A stretch of DNA of 32,147 nucleotides from an uncultured Bacteroidia bacterium (GTDB lineage Bacteria; Bacteroidota; Bacteroidia; Bacteroidales; Prolixibacteraceae): assembly GCA_903927965.1 (NCBI GenBank), contig CAIYPA010000206.1, positions 1 to 32,147 of the forward strand, in the 5' to 3' direction. Position 1 is the stretch's first letter. Every line of letters starts with the position of its first letter. A program made the position numbers and the translations under genes. Positions 25,274 through 32,147 of the stretch are shown here, in pieces. Under the pieces are notes generated by a model that saw only the letters and a program-made list of their open reading frames with translations, ran no database searches and was not told the DNA's origin.

Positions 25274-25603
25274 TCAATCAACCTGAAATTTTACCCCATA
25301 ATCGCTCATGGCCTGCATGATTGGCAGAAGTTTTTCCCCTTCCTGAGTAAGGTTATATTCAACCTTTGGCGGTACAACTTCATAAACTTTGCGGTTGACT
25401 ACCCCTTGCTGCTCCAATTCGCGCAAGACTTGCGACAACATTTTGTCATTGATTGTGACGAGAGTCCGCTTCAATTCACTAAACCGCTTTACCCCTTCCC
25501 TCAAATTCCAGATCACGATCCCTTTCCATCGTCCGCCAACAATCTGTAAGGTCAGGTCCACCGGACAATAATAATAAGTGCCGTTCAATTTATACTTTTT
25601 CAT
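25274..25603 (-). CDS. HxlR-family winged-helix transcriptional regulator
   Basis: This 109-aa protein has the HxlR fold: Cys13 in YYYCPVDLTLQIVGGRWK, recognition region FSELKRTLVTINDKMLSQVLRELEQQGVV and wing VPPKVEYNLTQEGEKLLPIM. Several family members sense electrophiles or oxidants through the N-terminal Cys. It diverges from the SnoaL-like gene at 25944, which it probably controls, and lies 105 nt before the first redox gene on the same strand, so a role there is also possible. Confidence 0.93.
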   Translation of the reverse strand: MKKYKLNGTYYYCPVDLTLQIVGGRWKGIVIWNLREGVKRFSELKRTLVTINDKMLSQVLRELEQQGVVNRKVYEVVPPKVEYNLTQEGEKLLPIMQAMSDYGVKFQVD

Positions 25604-25651
25604 TGGATAATGTATTTATTTTATCTCTAATATTTTCATAATGTGTGAATT

Positions 25652-25734
25652 GCAACTGGCTACTGGCAGCTCGCAACTGGCAGGTCTTCAGAATAAATTC
25701 CGATTTTCCATGTCAGTAGGTGCCAGTAGCAACT
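25652..25734. repeat. CAACTGGC-type short repeats and inverted copy in the HxlR/SnoaL intergenic region
   Basis: GCAACTGGC occurs at 25652-25660 and 25673-25681. CTACTGGCA near 25659 is inverted as TGCCAGTAG near 25721. This occupies the regulator-proximal half of the 340-bp gap at 25604-25943; the other half holds the promoter and GGTARG repeats described separately. Function unknown. Confidence 0.45.
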
Positions 25735-25849
25735 AACCGGCTGCAAAATAGCTTATAAATAAAGATACATTGCATAGTATTAGCTCACTTCACAATAGTT
25801 TCCTACTCCTACTACAAAATTGAGGATTAAAACCTCATCAATCTTAGTA

Positions 25850-25918
25850 CTTACCAATAAGGTAGTGCTTTCAAATAGGTAAGTATATTGACAAAGGTAA
25901 GCGGTAAATCTATTTTTG
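25850..25918 (+). promoter_or_regulatory. Promoter of the SnoaL-like gene with repeated GGTARG half-sites (putative HxlR operator)
   Basis: TATTTTTG at 25911-25918 fully matches the -7 consensus, and ATTG at 25887-25890 is a fair -33 at 20 bp. GGTAGT (25861), GGTAAG (25878), GGTAAG (25896) and GGTAAA (25903) occur across and before the promoter, and ACTTACC at about 25849-25855 is inverted to GGTAAGT at 25878. Sites that overlap the core promoter suggest repression. Assignment to HxlR rests on the divergent arrangement. Confidence 0.5.
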
Positions 25919-25943
25919 ACCATCATAAATTTAATAAAAGATC

Positions 25944-26417
25944 ATGGAAAAGGAACACGTAAAACAAACTGCACTGGCCGTTTCATTGGCCATACTTGAA
26001 GCAAGATGGAATGACCTGGACAAACTTTTGGATGAAAATTTCACCTACACAGGTGATGGTTTCGTATTCACCAAAGACGAATACATTGGGTTTATGCAAG
26101 ACATGAAAGCTGCTTTCTCGAATTTGAAAATGGAATTCCCGCAGATTTTGGTGGATGGCGATATGGCTTCAATCCGTTTTATTTCAACTGCCGTGAATAC
26201 CGGGAAATTTATGGGTGCCCCAGCCAATAAAAGGAACCTGGAGGTCCATGGTATTTTTATGCGAAAGGTAAAAGATGGTAAAGTCATGCAGGAATGGCAA
26301 ACAACCGATTTACTGGGCGTAATGAAGCAGATTGGTTTCGGTGCTTTGTTTGGCTATTCCCTTTTTGTAGGATTGTTCAATGTCAAACAAGCCAGGCCTG
26401 TAAGAAAACGGCTGTAA
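25944..26417 (+). CDS. SnoaL-like/NTF2-fold protein
   Basis: This 157-aa protein reads as a SnoaL/NTF2-like cone fold: a helical start (LAILEARWNDLDKLLDENFTY), a central sheet (ILVDGDMASIRFISTAV, LEVHGIFMRKVKDGKVMQEW) and a family-like end (TTDLLGVMKQIGF). It has a C-terminal extension (GALFGYSLFVGLFNVKQARP) beyond the usual fold. Members bind or convert small hydrophobic molecules; no specific reaction can be assigned. It has its own promoter and terminator and is divergent from an HxlR regulator, a common pairing. Confidence 0.8.
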   Translation: MEKEHVKQTALAVSLAILEARWNDLDKLLDENFTYTGDGFVFTKDEYIGFMQDMKAAFSNLKMEFPQILVDGDMASIRFISTAVNTGKFMGAPANKRNLEVHGIFMRKVKDGKVMQEWQTTDLLGVMKQIGFGALFGYSLFVGLFNVKQARPVRKRL

Positions 26418-26470
26418 CAAATGAAGTTACTTTTTTCAGTAAGTCATTAAATGCTAAAACCAAAATTGAT

Positions 26471-26510
26471 CCCCTTCGGTGCGATATTATCACCGAAGGG
26501 ATTTTTATTA
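26471..26510 (+). terminator. Rho-independent terminator after the SnoaL-like gene
   Basis: CCCTTCGGTG pairs perfectly with CACCGAAGGG across a 9-nt loop (about 26472-26500), followed by ATTTTTATTA. It lies about 55 nt past the stop codon. Confidence 0.85.
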
Positions 26511-26561
26511 TAATTATTTTTTATTTTATCGTTTGATTATATTTTCTTTAGTTTATAGGTT

Positions 26562-26569
26562 TACTTTTG
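26562..26569 (+). promoter_or_regulatory. Putative -7 element (TACTTTTG) for the secreted protein at 26677
   Basis: Full match to TAnnTTTG, placed after the preceding terminator and about 108 nt before the ATG. A -33 element at the expected distance is not clear. Confidence 0.4.
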
Positions 26570-26676
26570 TCCCGAATGAAGTGACATCAAATAAATATTA
26601 ATTGCACAGCTTATTGGATGAAAAGCTTCATTTATTAATTTAAACAAAAAATAAATTTATTAAAAAAACAGGTATT

Positions 26677-27318
26677 ATGAAGTTAATGTTGTTCGTTTTA
26701 AGCTTACTTTTCACTATTCAATTGTCGGGTCAGGAGACCCAAAAGCAAACTTTTGAATCTCCAAATCTGAAAGAGTGTATCCTCAAACATAAAAAAGTTG
26801 CCATTCTTCCATTTATAGCTACAATAACCTATAGAAGGCCTCCAAAGAATTACGATGAGGCCAAGAATAAAGCAGATGAGAAAAGTATGGGAACAAGCCT
26901 TCAAAATGAAATGTTCACATTCCTTTTGACCAAGAGGAATAATTATACGGTTGATTTTCAGGATGTTGATAAATCAAATGCATTGCTGAAAAAAGCTGGT
27001 TATTACGATAAATTGGAAGAGGTAACGGCCGATTCAATTGCAAAAGTCCTGGGTGTCGATGCCATCATCAAATGCACCTATTCATTTGAAAAGACCTCAT
27101 CCGATGGAGGGGCAATTGCCAAAACAATTCTGTTTGGCCCTTTTGCTTCCAAAACTGCCAGTGGGTTGTTGGTCATGGCAATCAAGAATGCTGCCGATGG
27201 GGAGTTGATCTGGAGGTTTTCCAAAACGATGGACGAAACTGTCTTTTCTTCCCCAAGCGTGTTGATGGAGCGGATGATGAGGAAAGTTTCCAGGAATTTC
27301 CCTTACGAAAAACCGTAA
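26677..27318 (+). CDS. Secreted protein of unknown function (TolB-N/CsgG-like VAILPF motif)
   Basis: This 213-aa protein has a signal peptide (about 1-19, ending QLSGQ). KKVAILPFIATITYR at about 39-53 followed by a later VLGVDAIIKCTYSFEK is the pattern of the alpha/beta fold shared by TolB N-terminal and CsgG-like proteins, in which a named-lipoprotein or secretion role is usual. The C-terminus reads AIKNAADGELIWRFSKTM, also a common ending in such proteins. I cannot name the family. It stands alone between two terminators. Confidence 0.75.
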   Translation: MKLMLFVLSLLFTIQLSGQETQKQTFESPNLKECILKHKKVAILPFIATITYRRPPKNYDEAKNKADEKSMGTSLQNEMFTFLLTKRNNYTVDFQDVDKSNALLKKAGYYDKLEEVTADSIAKVLGVDAIIKCTYSFEKTSSDGGAIAKTILFGPFASKTASGLLVMAIKNAADGELIWRFSKTMDETVFSSPSVLMERMMRKVSRNFPYEKP

Positions 27319-27350
27319 CTCATAGGATATCCTATTATCCATAAATAAAT

Positions 27351-27390
27351 ATCCCGTTGGAACGATACATCTTCCAACGGGATTTTTATT
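27351..27390 (+). terminator. Terminator between convergent genes
   Basis: ATCCCGTTGGAA (27351-27362) pairs perfectly with TTCCAACGGGAT (27372-27383), followed by TTTTATTT. It follows the plus-strand gene by 32 nt. On the minus strand the stem is followed by the weaker ATTTATTTAT, so it may also serve the DUF4097 operon. Confidence 0.85.
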
Positions 27391-27479
27391 TCAACTATTT
27401 CTAAGTATCTCAATATATTTCAACGGATTTCAATATATATCTAATTACTAATACTTTAGAATAAATGTATCTTTCTTCA

Positions 27480-28127
27480 TTACCTCGCCTCCCTAAGAAA
27501 AATATCCCCGCTCACAGTTTTCAAGTCAACAGCTACATTTCCCCCGTTCAAAATCAGTGTGCGTTTTGTACCCACCCACGACATTTTTTCCTGAGACTTG
27601 TCCTCAAATTTAAGGTTGGAGTAAACATTCCCAGAAACGGTCGATAGATCGATATGGGCACTATGGGACTTTGGAACTATAAAATCGATGAACCCACTGA
27701 TCGAATTTATGGCCATCTTTCCCAAAGTGCCTTTCAGTTCCACCTTTCCCGAGATTGTTTTGAGATCGAATTCGAGCGTTGCCGGAACCCTCAACTTGTA
27801 ATTGATGATACTTTTCAAATTTTGTTTATCCTTGCTTTTAGACTGAACATCCTTAAAATCAACTTTTTCAATCAATTCAAGTTCATTTCGGTTATCTTTA
27901 ACATTTAATTGATAATCATCATTATAGCTGTCGTTATCAATATTTACCGAGACCTGAAGTTCCAGGGTGTTTTTATTCCAGGTTTCGACTACGATCGAAT
28001 CGGCGAAATCAAATTTCATTTTCACTTTTTTTCCCCCGACATCGAAATTTTTTTGTACCACACGCTGCGAAAAGGCAAAGAATGTCGTGACAAGCAGAAA
28101 TGCCTGCAATGCAATGAATCGTTTCAT
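27480..28127 (-). CDS. DUF4097-family secreted beta-repeat protein (second copy)
   Basis: This 215-aa protein has a signal peptide (ending FFAFSQ) and beta-solenoid-like repeats of the DUF4097 type (LKTISGKVELKGTLGKMAIN, ISGFIDFIVP, LSTVSGNVYSNL, LKTVSGDIFLREA). The recurring T-x-SG-x-[IV] pattern is the family mark. It is the last gene of an ECF sigma/anti-sigma operon, 8 nt after its paralogue, so it is likely an envelope-stress or surface output. Molecular function unknown. Confidence 0.83.
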   Translation of the reverse strand: MKRFIALQAFLLVTTFFAFSQRVVQKNFDVGGKKVKMKFDFADSIVVETWNKNTLELQVSVNIDNDSYNDDYQLNVKDNRNELELIEKVDFKDVQSKSKDKQNLKSIINYKLRVPATLEFDLKTISGKVELKGTLGKMAINSISGFIDFIVPKSHSAHIDLSTVSGNVYSNLKFEDKSQEKMSWVGTKRTLILNGGNVAVDLKTVSGDIFLREAR

Positions 28128-28135
28128 CTGTTCTA

Positions 28136-28927
28136 TTATTTTTTTCGAAGGTAAATATTTCCCGTGATCGTTTTCAGAAGTACTTTTTGACCACCACCAT
28201 TCAGTGTAAATTCACCAGTCTCGTGACGGATCACTTTCATGTCCTTGGCACGATTGTCAGGTTCATTCTCTTTCACACTTTTAAGGTCCAGATTGTTGTA
28301 AATATTCCCTTGCATGGTATTGATCGTGAAGATCGCTTTTTCACCAGCTGGAACCGTCACATCGATCAATCCCGAAATAGAGGCGAGCGAAGTTGAAGCT
28401 TCCTGGTTGATGCTGCTGAAAACAACATCAATGTCACCACTGATCGAATTGACTGCAAATGGCCCTGAGGAATTGGTAATCTTTACGTTGGCACTCAATG
28501 TGCGTACGTCGAGGCTTCCCTTGAAAGAATCGATGGTTAGTTCACTATTTGCAAAAGGGTTGTTGTAATCGAGTTCAACTGCCATCCCAACAGGAATAAG
28601 GATTTTGTACTTATGGTCACGCACCTGCCTGACTGCGCCCACAATTGAGACGACTCCATTCTCCTCGCTCAGGTTGATCCCAATATCGGTATTGTCTTCC
28701 AATGATCCAAGCAATTTCAACCCTTTCGCACGGTCGGGAACCTCCATCTGAAAGTCAGATTCAATGACAATTGCTTTTCCGGAAGTGTTCTGAACAGAGA
28801 TTGCGCCAATTACGTTTTTAATTTCGACCTTGTTTCCCACTTTAGGGACGTATTCGTATTTCTTCACCTGGCCAAGGCAGAGTATAGGAAACACGAATAT
28901 TGCTAAAACTATAGTTAACTGTTTCAT
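28136..28927 (-). CDS. DUF4097-family secreted beta-repeat protein (first copy)
   Basis: This 263-aa protein has a signal peptide (ending ILCLGQ) and the same repeat pattern as its neighbour (VRTLSANVKI, VNSISGDIDVVF, LASISGLIDVTVP, INTMQGNIYNNLDL, LKTITGNIYLRKK). Its longer N-terminus includes an added beta region (VEIKNVIGAISVQNTSGKAI). It is encoded 70 nt after the anti-sigma gene on the same strand. Function unknown. Confidence 0.83.
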   Translation of the reverse strand: MKQLTIVLAIFVFPILCLGQVKKYEYVPKVGNKVEIKNVIGAISVQNTSGKAIVIESDFQMEVPDRAKGLKLLGSLEDNTDIGINLSEENGVVSIVGAVRQVRDHKYKILIPVGMAVELDYNNPFANSELTIDSFKGSLDVRTLSANVKITNSSGPFAVNSISGDIDVVFSSINQEASTSLASISGLIDVTVPAGEKAIFTINTMQGNIYNNLDLKSVKENEPDNRAKDMKVIRHETGEFTLNGGGQKVLLKTITGNIYLRKK

Positions 28928-28997
28928 TTTGTATTGTTTTAAAAATTAATAATTGTTACAGGAATGTGATTCAGCCGGCGTCGAACCACCCCCTCTT

Positions 28998-29765
28998 TTA
29001 TATGATAATTTTAATCATATCCTTAGCAAATGCTTTTACATTTTCATCTGTCTTTTCATTCCGCGACATCGACTCAATTTCATCTTTGGCTTCCTTAACC
29101 CCCGATTCTGTCAAAACCTGTATAAGCGAAATCTGCAACAATGGGTTGTTCTGCAGCGAAAGTGAACGGATCAGTTCATTTTTTACCCGTTGGTTTTTTC
29201 CGATCATTCCCGTGAGGGCATTGATGGCTGCCAAGCGCACATTGACATTCTTATCGGTGTTCATCGTATTGACCAGTGCATCGATCAGCGCATCCCCTGT
29301 TTGTCCCGACTGGCTGATGTTGTAAACTGCTTCGATCTTTTGCGGCCCCGTGAAATCCTGCAGACTAGCCAGCGAAACCTGCTGTTTCGTATGATTCAAA
29401 GCAACTTCAAGTGCTTTCAGTTTTTCATCACCTTTTTCAGACCCAAGATAATACCCTGTTTCATAAGTTAATAAGGCAAATATCAGAATAGCTGCCACTT
29501 TAAGCCACGAGGGAACCATCACCACAACTTTGGGTTTTTGGGGCATTTCAGTTTCCATCATTTTGAGAAATTCAGCCTTCATGCCTGGTGGCGGTTCGAT
29601 ATCGTCCACATTATCAGTAAAGTCCAAAAATATTTTCAATTCTTTATGGAGGTCGTTGCATTCCTCACACGATTCCAGATGAAGGCCTATTGCTTCGGCA
29701 ATCTTCTCATCCAATCTCTGATCGATGTATTCTGGTAGATTTATTTTTACTTCTTCGCACTTCAT
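28998..29765 (-). CDS. Membrane anti-sigma factor: zinc finger, one helix, HEAT-like sensor domain
   Basis: This 255-aa protein starts with an anti-sigma zinc finger, Cys3 plus His29-x3-Cys33-x2-Cys36 (HLESCEEC). One membrane helix at about 84-108 (WLKVAAILIFALLTYETGYY) follows, and then an outer domain of helical HEAT-like repeats (VNTMNTDKNVNVRLAAINAL, RSLSLQNNPLLQISLIQVL). It starts 2 nt after the sigma stop codon, so it is the cognate regulator. The HEAT-like outer half in place of a plain tail suggests a protein-protein signal input. Confidence 0.88.
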   Translation of the reverse strand: MKCEEVKINLPEYIDQRLDEKIAEAIGLHLESCEECNDLHKELKIFLDFTDNVDDIEPPPGMKAEFLKMMETEMPQKPKVVVMVPSWLKVAAILIFALLTYETGYYLGSEKGDEKLKALEVALNHTKQQVSLASLQDFTGPQKIEAVYNISQSGQTGDALIDALVNTMNTDKNVNVRLAAINALTGMIGKNQRVKNELIRSLSLQNNPLLQISLIQVLTESGVKEAKDEIESMSRNEKTDENVKAFAKDMIKIII

Positions 29766-29767
29766 AA

Positions 29768-30319
29768 TCAGTCAATTATTATTTTTTCATAAATCTCTTT
29801 TAATTTTTGGATTGCCCTGAAGGTCTTCACTTTCACTGCATTCTCTGTCGAATCGATTGTTACGGCGATTTCCTTGTAGGAGAATCCCTGAAACCGGTTC
29901 ATCTCGATCAGTTCCCGATAACCCGGCGGAAGTTTGGCCATTGCATCCAACAGTAGTTCATACAATTCGGTTGCTTCGATGTTCTGGATCGACAGTTCAT
30001 TGTCTTTCCTGCCTTTCTCCGGTTCTTCATCAAAATTGTAAAACCGTTTTGCACCTTTATGAAAATCCACCAGAATGTTCCTGGCGATACGGAACAACCA
30101 ATAAACAAAGACCTTATCTTCTTTCCAGGTGTGGCTGTATTTGATCACTTTGAGAAAAACATTCTGGGTAAGGTCACGGCTTGCCTCAGTATCGTGGGTC
30201 ATTCGGACAAAATAGCCGAATACCTTCGCATGGTACCTGTCGTAAAGGAACCCGGCGGCATTTTTATCACCGTGTGCCAACTGCCCCATTAGTTTCTCGT
30301 CGCTTAATTGGTTCGCCAT
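29768..30319 (-). CDS. ECF sigma factor (RpoE-like), first gene of the DUF4097 operon
   Basis: This 183-aa protein has region 2 (SRDLTQNVFLKVIKYSHTW, VYWLFRIARNILVDFHKG) and region 4 (LPPGYRELIEMNRFQGFSYK, EIAVTIDSTENAVKVKTFRA), the minimal ECF layout. With the anti-sigma gene 2 nt downstream and two DUF4097 genes next, it forms a standard sigma/anti-sigma/output operon. The promoter before it is unclear; I could not find a full TAnnTTTG in the 108-bp divergent gap. Confidence 0.93.
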   Translation of the reverse strand: MANQLSDEKLMGQLAHGDKNAAGFLYDRYHAKVFGYFVRMTHDTEASRDLTQNVFLKVIKYSHTWKEDKVFVYWLFRIARNILVDFHKGAKRFYNFDEEPEKGRKDNELSIQNIEATELYELLLDAMAKLPPGYRELIEMNRFQGFSYKEIAVTIDSTENAVKVKTFRAIQKLKEIYEKIIID

Positions 30320-30403
30320 AAACCATCAGATCAAATAATACCTTAAATTTACTAACTGAAAACAATACCTGAAAAGTAGTCAATTCGTTACATGGGAAAA
30401 AAA

Positions 30404-30411
30404 TAATTTTG
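30404..30411 (+). promoter_or_regulatory. Putative -7 element (TAATTTTG) for the plus-strand ECF sigma gene
   Basis: Full match to TAnnTTTG. Transcription would start near 30417, which makes the GTG at 30428 too close to be the start and favours the ATGs at 30455 or 30488. No good -33 element was seen. Confidence 0.4.
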
Positions 30412-30487
30412 ATGAAACTTTGAAAAAGTGAATAAAAATGTAACCTTTCACGGAATGTCCAAACTAAATAAGCAAAACATCAAAACA

Positions 30488-30997
30488 ATGAATGACCCAA
30501 AAGAAAACCGGTTTAAGCAAATCATCGAAGAGAATGGCGGAAGGATCAACAGTATCTGTAGTTATTACTGCCCAAATGCCGAAGACCAGAAAGTCATGGT
30601 CCAGGAGGTGCTCGTGAACATCTGGAAAAGCCTCGATAAATTCAGGGGCGAGTCAACTATAAGTACCTGGATTTACAGGATAGCCGTCAATACTTCTTTA
30701 AGTTTCACAGGAAAGACTTATCGTAATTTAAAGCTTTACATCGACAAAGACCCGCTTGCCATGAATATTTTGCTCGATGAAGGCGAACTGGAGCAGAAAT
30801 TGAAAACAGAAGAGCAGCTTGAGCAACTGGAAATCAGCTTAAACCAGTTATCGGTGATAGATAAAGCCTTGATTTCCCTTGTTCTTGAAGGGCTTTCATT
30901 GCGCGAAATAGCCGATGTGGTAGGTCTCACAGAACCCAATGTCAAGGTGAAAATACACAGGATCAAAGAACAACTTAAACAATTATTAAATAATTAA
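30488..30997 (+). CDS. Second ECF sigma factor
   Basis: From the ATG at 30488 this is 169 aa beginning MNDPKENRFKQIIEENGG, right before sigma region 2. The ATG at 30455 and a GTG at 30428 are in frame upstream; the added residues have no sigma homology that I see. Region 2 is AEDQKVMVQEVLVNIWKSLD plus STISTWIYRIAVNTSL, and region 4 is LSVIDKALISLVLEGLSLRE plus IADVVGLTEPNVKVKIHRIK. It is divergent from the other ECF gene and 13 nt before a small membrane protein gene, with no zinc-finger anti-sigma next to it. Confidence 0.9.
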   Translation: MNDPKENRFKQIIEENGGRINSICSYYCPNAEDQKVMVQEVLVNIWKSLDKFRGESTISTWIYRIAVNTSLSFTGKTYRNLKLYIDKDPLAMNILLDEGELEQKLKTEEQLEQLEISLNQLSVIDKALISLVLEGLSLREIADVVGLTEPNVKVKIHRIKEQLKQLLNN

Positions 30998-31010
30998 ATA
31001 TCAATATATT

Positions 31011-31571
31011 ATGAAAACAGAACAAGACTATAAACAAGAGTTCGACCTCGAACAACTGGTAAAAGGGCTCAAGAAGGAAGATACCCGTTACCTGTCGTTG
31101 ACCAAATCGTTTAAATGGATCATGGGGGTGCTTGCACCTTTCTATTTTATGATCTTTGTGTTAGGGATGATCATTGACCACCCGGAGATCGACAAAGTCG
31201 GTTTTTTGTTCTTCTCGTTGGGATTCCTGGCATTCTCCCTGTTGTTCAATAGCTTACACAAGGAATACAAATCGGTTGACTATGGTGTTTCGACCATGGA
31301 AATGTTGAGAAAGGCTGCCGACAGATACGCATTGTGGCAGACAAAAACCTACCTGACCATCATCCCTATATTGTTGTGCGCGATTGGATTCAGTTTTTCG
31401 GCGCAAAAAGGATTCCCTTTTGAAGATCTGGTAATGCGCATTCTCGTTGGTTTTGGCAGTATCCTTTTTTTTCTGTGCTGTGGAGGTTTTGTTGGCTATT
31501 TGATCTGGCGAAAACGACAGAAGCCATTAAGGGATAAGGCGTTGGAATTATTGAGGGAAATGGGGAAATAG
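31011..31571 (+). CDS. Four-helix membrane protein cotranscribed with the ECF sigma gene, possible regulator
   Basis: I do not recognise this 186-aa protein. A soluble Glu/Lys-rich N-terminus (about 1-35) leads into membrane helices at about 38-56, 64-80, 115-130 and 143-166, with a short basic tail (RKRQKPLRDKALELLREMGK). It follows the sigma gene by 13 nt, where an anti-sigma factor would be expected, but has no zinc-finger motif. The cytoplasmic N-terminus could bind the sigma factor. That is inference from position. Confidence 0.75.
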   Translation: MKTEQDYKQEFDLEQLVKGLKKEDTRYLSLTKSFKWIMGVLAPFYFMIFVLGMIIDHPEIDKVGFLFFSLGFLAFSLLFNSLHKEYKSVDYGVSTMEMLRKAADRYALWQTKTYLTIIPILLCAIGFSFSAQKGFPFEDLVMRILVGFGSILFFLCCGGFVGYLIWRKRQKPLRDKALELLREMGK

Positions 31572-31574
31572 TTT

Positions 31575-31920
31575 GAAAGTCTGCCCTTCGACTCCGCTCA
31601 GGGACCTTTGATAGTGCAAGATCAATTTTAAAAGTGCTGATAGATTGTACATTCAAAATTGAGGAGAGGAGTAAAGTCGGTCATTGATCCGAAAGTCGGC
31701 CCTTCGACTCCGCTCAGGGACCTTTGATAGTGCAAGATCAACTTTGAAAGTGCTGATTATTAGTTTGGTTAACAAGGAAGAGAGGAGCACGATCGGTCAT
31801 TGATCCGAAGTCGGGACTTCGATTCCGCTCAGTCACCTTTGATCGTGCAAGATCATCTTTGAAAGTGCTGATTAATAGCTCGGTCAATATCGATGAGGTG
31901 AGCATGATCGGTCATTGAGC
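31575..31920. repeat. Three tandem 116-bp repeats built on TTCGACTCCGCTCAG
   Basis: Units begin at 31575, 31691 and 31807 (period 116 bp). Shared parts are the TTCGACTCCGCTCA core, the segments CCTTTGATAGTGCAAGATCA and GAAAGTGCTGAT, and an end CGGTCATTGATCC. The third unit is the most diverged. The array is closed by an inverted core, TGAGCGGAGTCGAA at 31916-31929, so it starts and ends with inverted copies. It fills most of the 465-bp gap at 31572-32036 before the GIY-YIG gene. No gene is seen in it. Confidence 0.85.
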
Positions 31921-31927
31921 GGAGTCG

Positions 31928-31966
31928 AAATGACAAATTAAAAGAATTAAAATGACAAATTAAAAG
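31928..31966. repeat. 22-bp-period direct repeat AAATGACAAATTAAAAG
   Basis: AAATGACAAATTAAAAG occurs at 31928-31944 and 31950-31966, right after the inverted core that closes the 116-bp array. It could be a slippage product or the edge of an inserted element. Confidence 0.6.
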
Positions 31967-32036
31967 GAGCGTACCTGATATGGAATGGAGGCCTTTGTTG
32001 AAGAAAGTTAATCAACTACTTAATAAAAAAAATATC

Positions 32037-32147
32037 ATGAAAGGCTGGATGTACATCTTATTGTGTTCCAATGGTCAATACTACACAGGCAGTACAAATG
32101 AACTGGCAAGAAGAATGCAGCAGCACCTGAATGGTGAAGGTGCAAAC
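32037..32147 (+). CDS. GIY-YIG nuclease-family protein, N-terminal part (runs off the window)
   Basis: The first 37 codons are present: [20 protein letters not shown], then [17 protein letters not shown]. This is the typical start of the small single-domain GIY-YIG (YhbQ/UPF0213-like) proteins, with the Y-I-L and Y-Y-T-G strands and the following Arg-bearing helix. The full protein is usually 80-120 aa. Its biological role is unknown. It lies right after the TTCGACTCCGCTCA repeat array. Confidence 0.85.
   Translation, partial: MKGWMYILLCSNGQYYTGSTNELARRMQQHLNGEGAN

Noticed and set aside
30428-30487. N-terminal extension of the second ECF sigma factor from a GTG start
   Set aside because: The GTG lies only about 11 nt after the predicted transcript start, and the added residues have no sigma-like content; the ATG at 30488 begins just before region 2.
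31575-31920. CRISPR array
   Set aside because: The 116-bp units repeat over most of their length rather than as short repeats with unique spacers, and there are no cas genes.

Overview
The window looks like chromosomal DNA of a member of the Bacteroidota. It has a SusC-type and an Oar-like TonB-dependent receptor, several promoters that fit the Bacteroidota -7 consensus TAnnTTTG, two ECF sigma factors, DUF4097 proteins, and intergenic repeats of kinds I recall from this phylum. Genes are mostly on the minus strand up to about 25.6 kb and mixed after that. I saw no rRNA, tRNA or CRISPR array. Placement below phylum is not supported by what I can see.

Region 1 (1-9.6 kb) holds outer-membrane receptors and a two-component system. 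It contains the N-terminal 763 codons of a SusC-like receptor, a complete Oar-like TonB-dependent receptor, a 139-aa protein that matches only the first 140 residues of that receptor, and a PhoR/PhoB-like kinase and regulator pair. The short protein and the Oar-like receptor share a 70-bp promoter block: a -7-like element, exactly 21 bp, then four GTTACA-type direct repeats in 10/11-bp phase. A related array lies in front of the response regulator gene. This suggests one autoregulated, PhoB-type regulon.

Region 2 (9.6-12.4 kb) holds a pirin and a two-gene unit of an AAA ATPase and a PD-(D/E)XK-like protein that overlap by 4 bp, which resembles a compact defence module.

Region 3 (12.4-25.2 kb) is the most unusual part. 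It encodes three predicted exported FAD-dependent oxidoreductases (two with twin-arginine leaders), a membrane polyferredoxin that looks like a NapH-NapG fusion, a HEAT-like protein with an FMN-attachment-type SGAT motif, and a heparinase II/III-family lyase. Together they could be a periplasmic redox pathway acting on polysaccharide-derived sugars, with an electron conduit through the inner membrane. Two Bro-N (DinD/antirepressor-like) genes sit inside this run. Both carry a perfect 25-bp inverted repeat at the same codons, but with different sequence.

Region 4 (25.2-27.4 kb) has an HxlR-type regulator divergent from a SnoaL-like protein, with a repeat-rich promoter between them, and then a secreted protein of unknown function. 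Region 5 (27.4-31.6 kb) has two divergent ECF sigma units: one is sigma, zinc-finger anti-sigma and two DUF4097 proteins, the other is sigma plus a four-helix membrane protein. Region 6 (31.6-32.1 kb) is an array of three 116-bp tandem repeats built around TTCGACTCCGCTCA, just before the start of a GIY-YIG nuclease gene that runs off the window.
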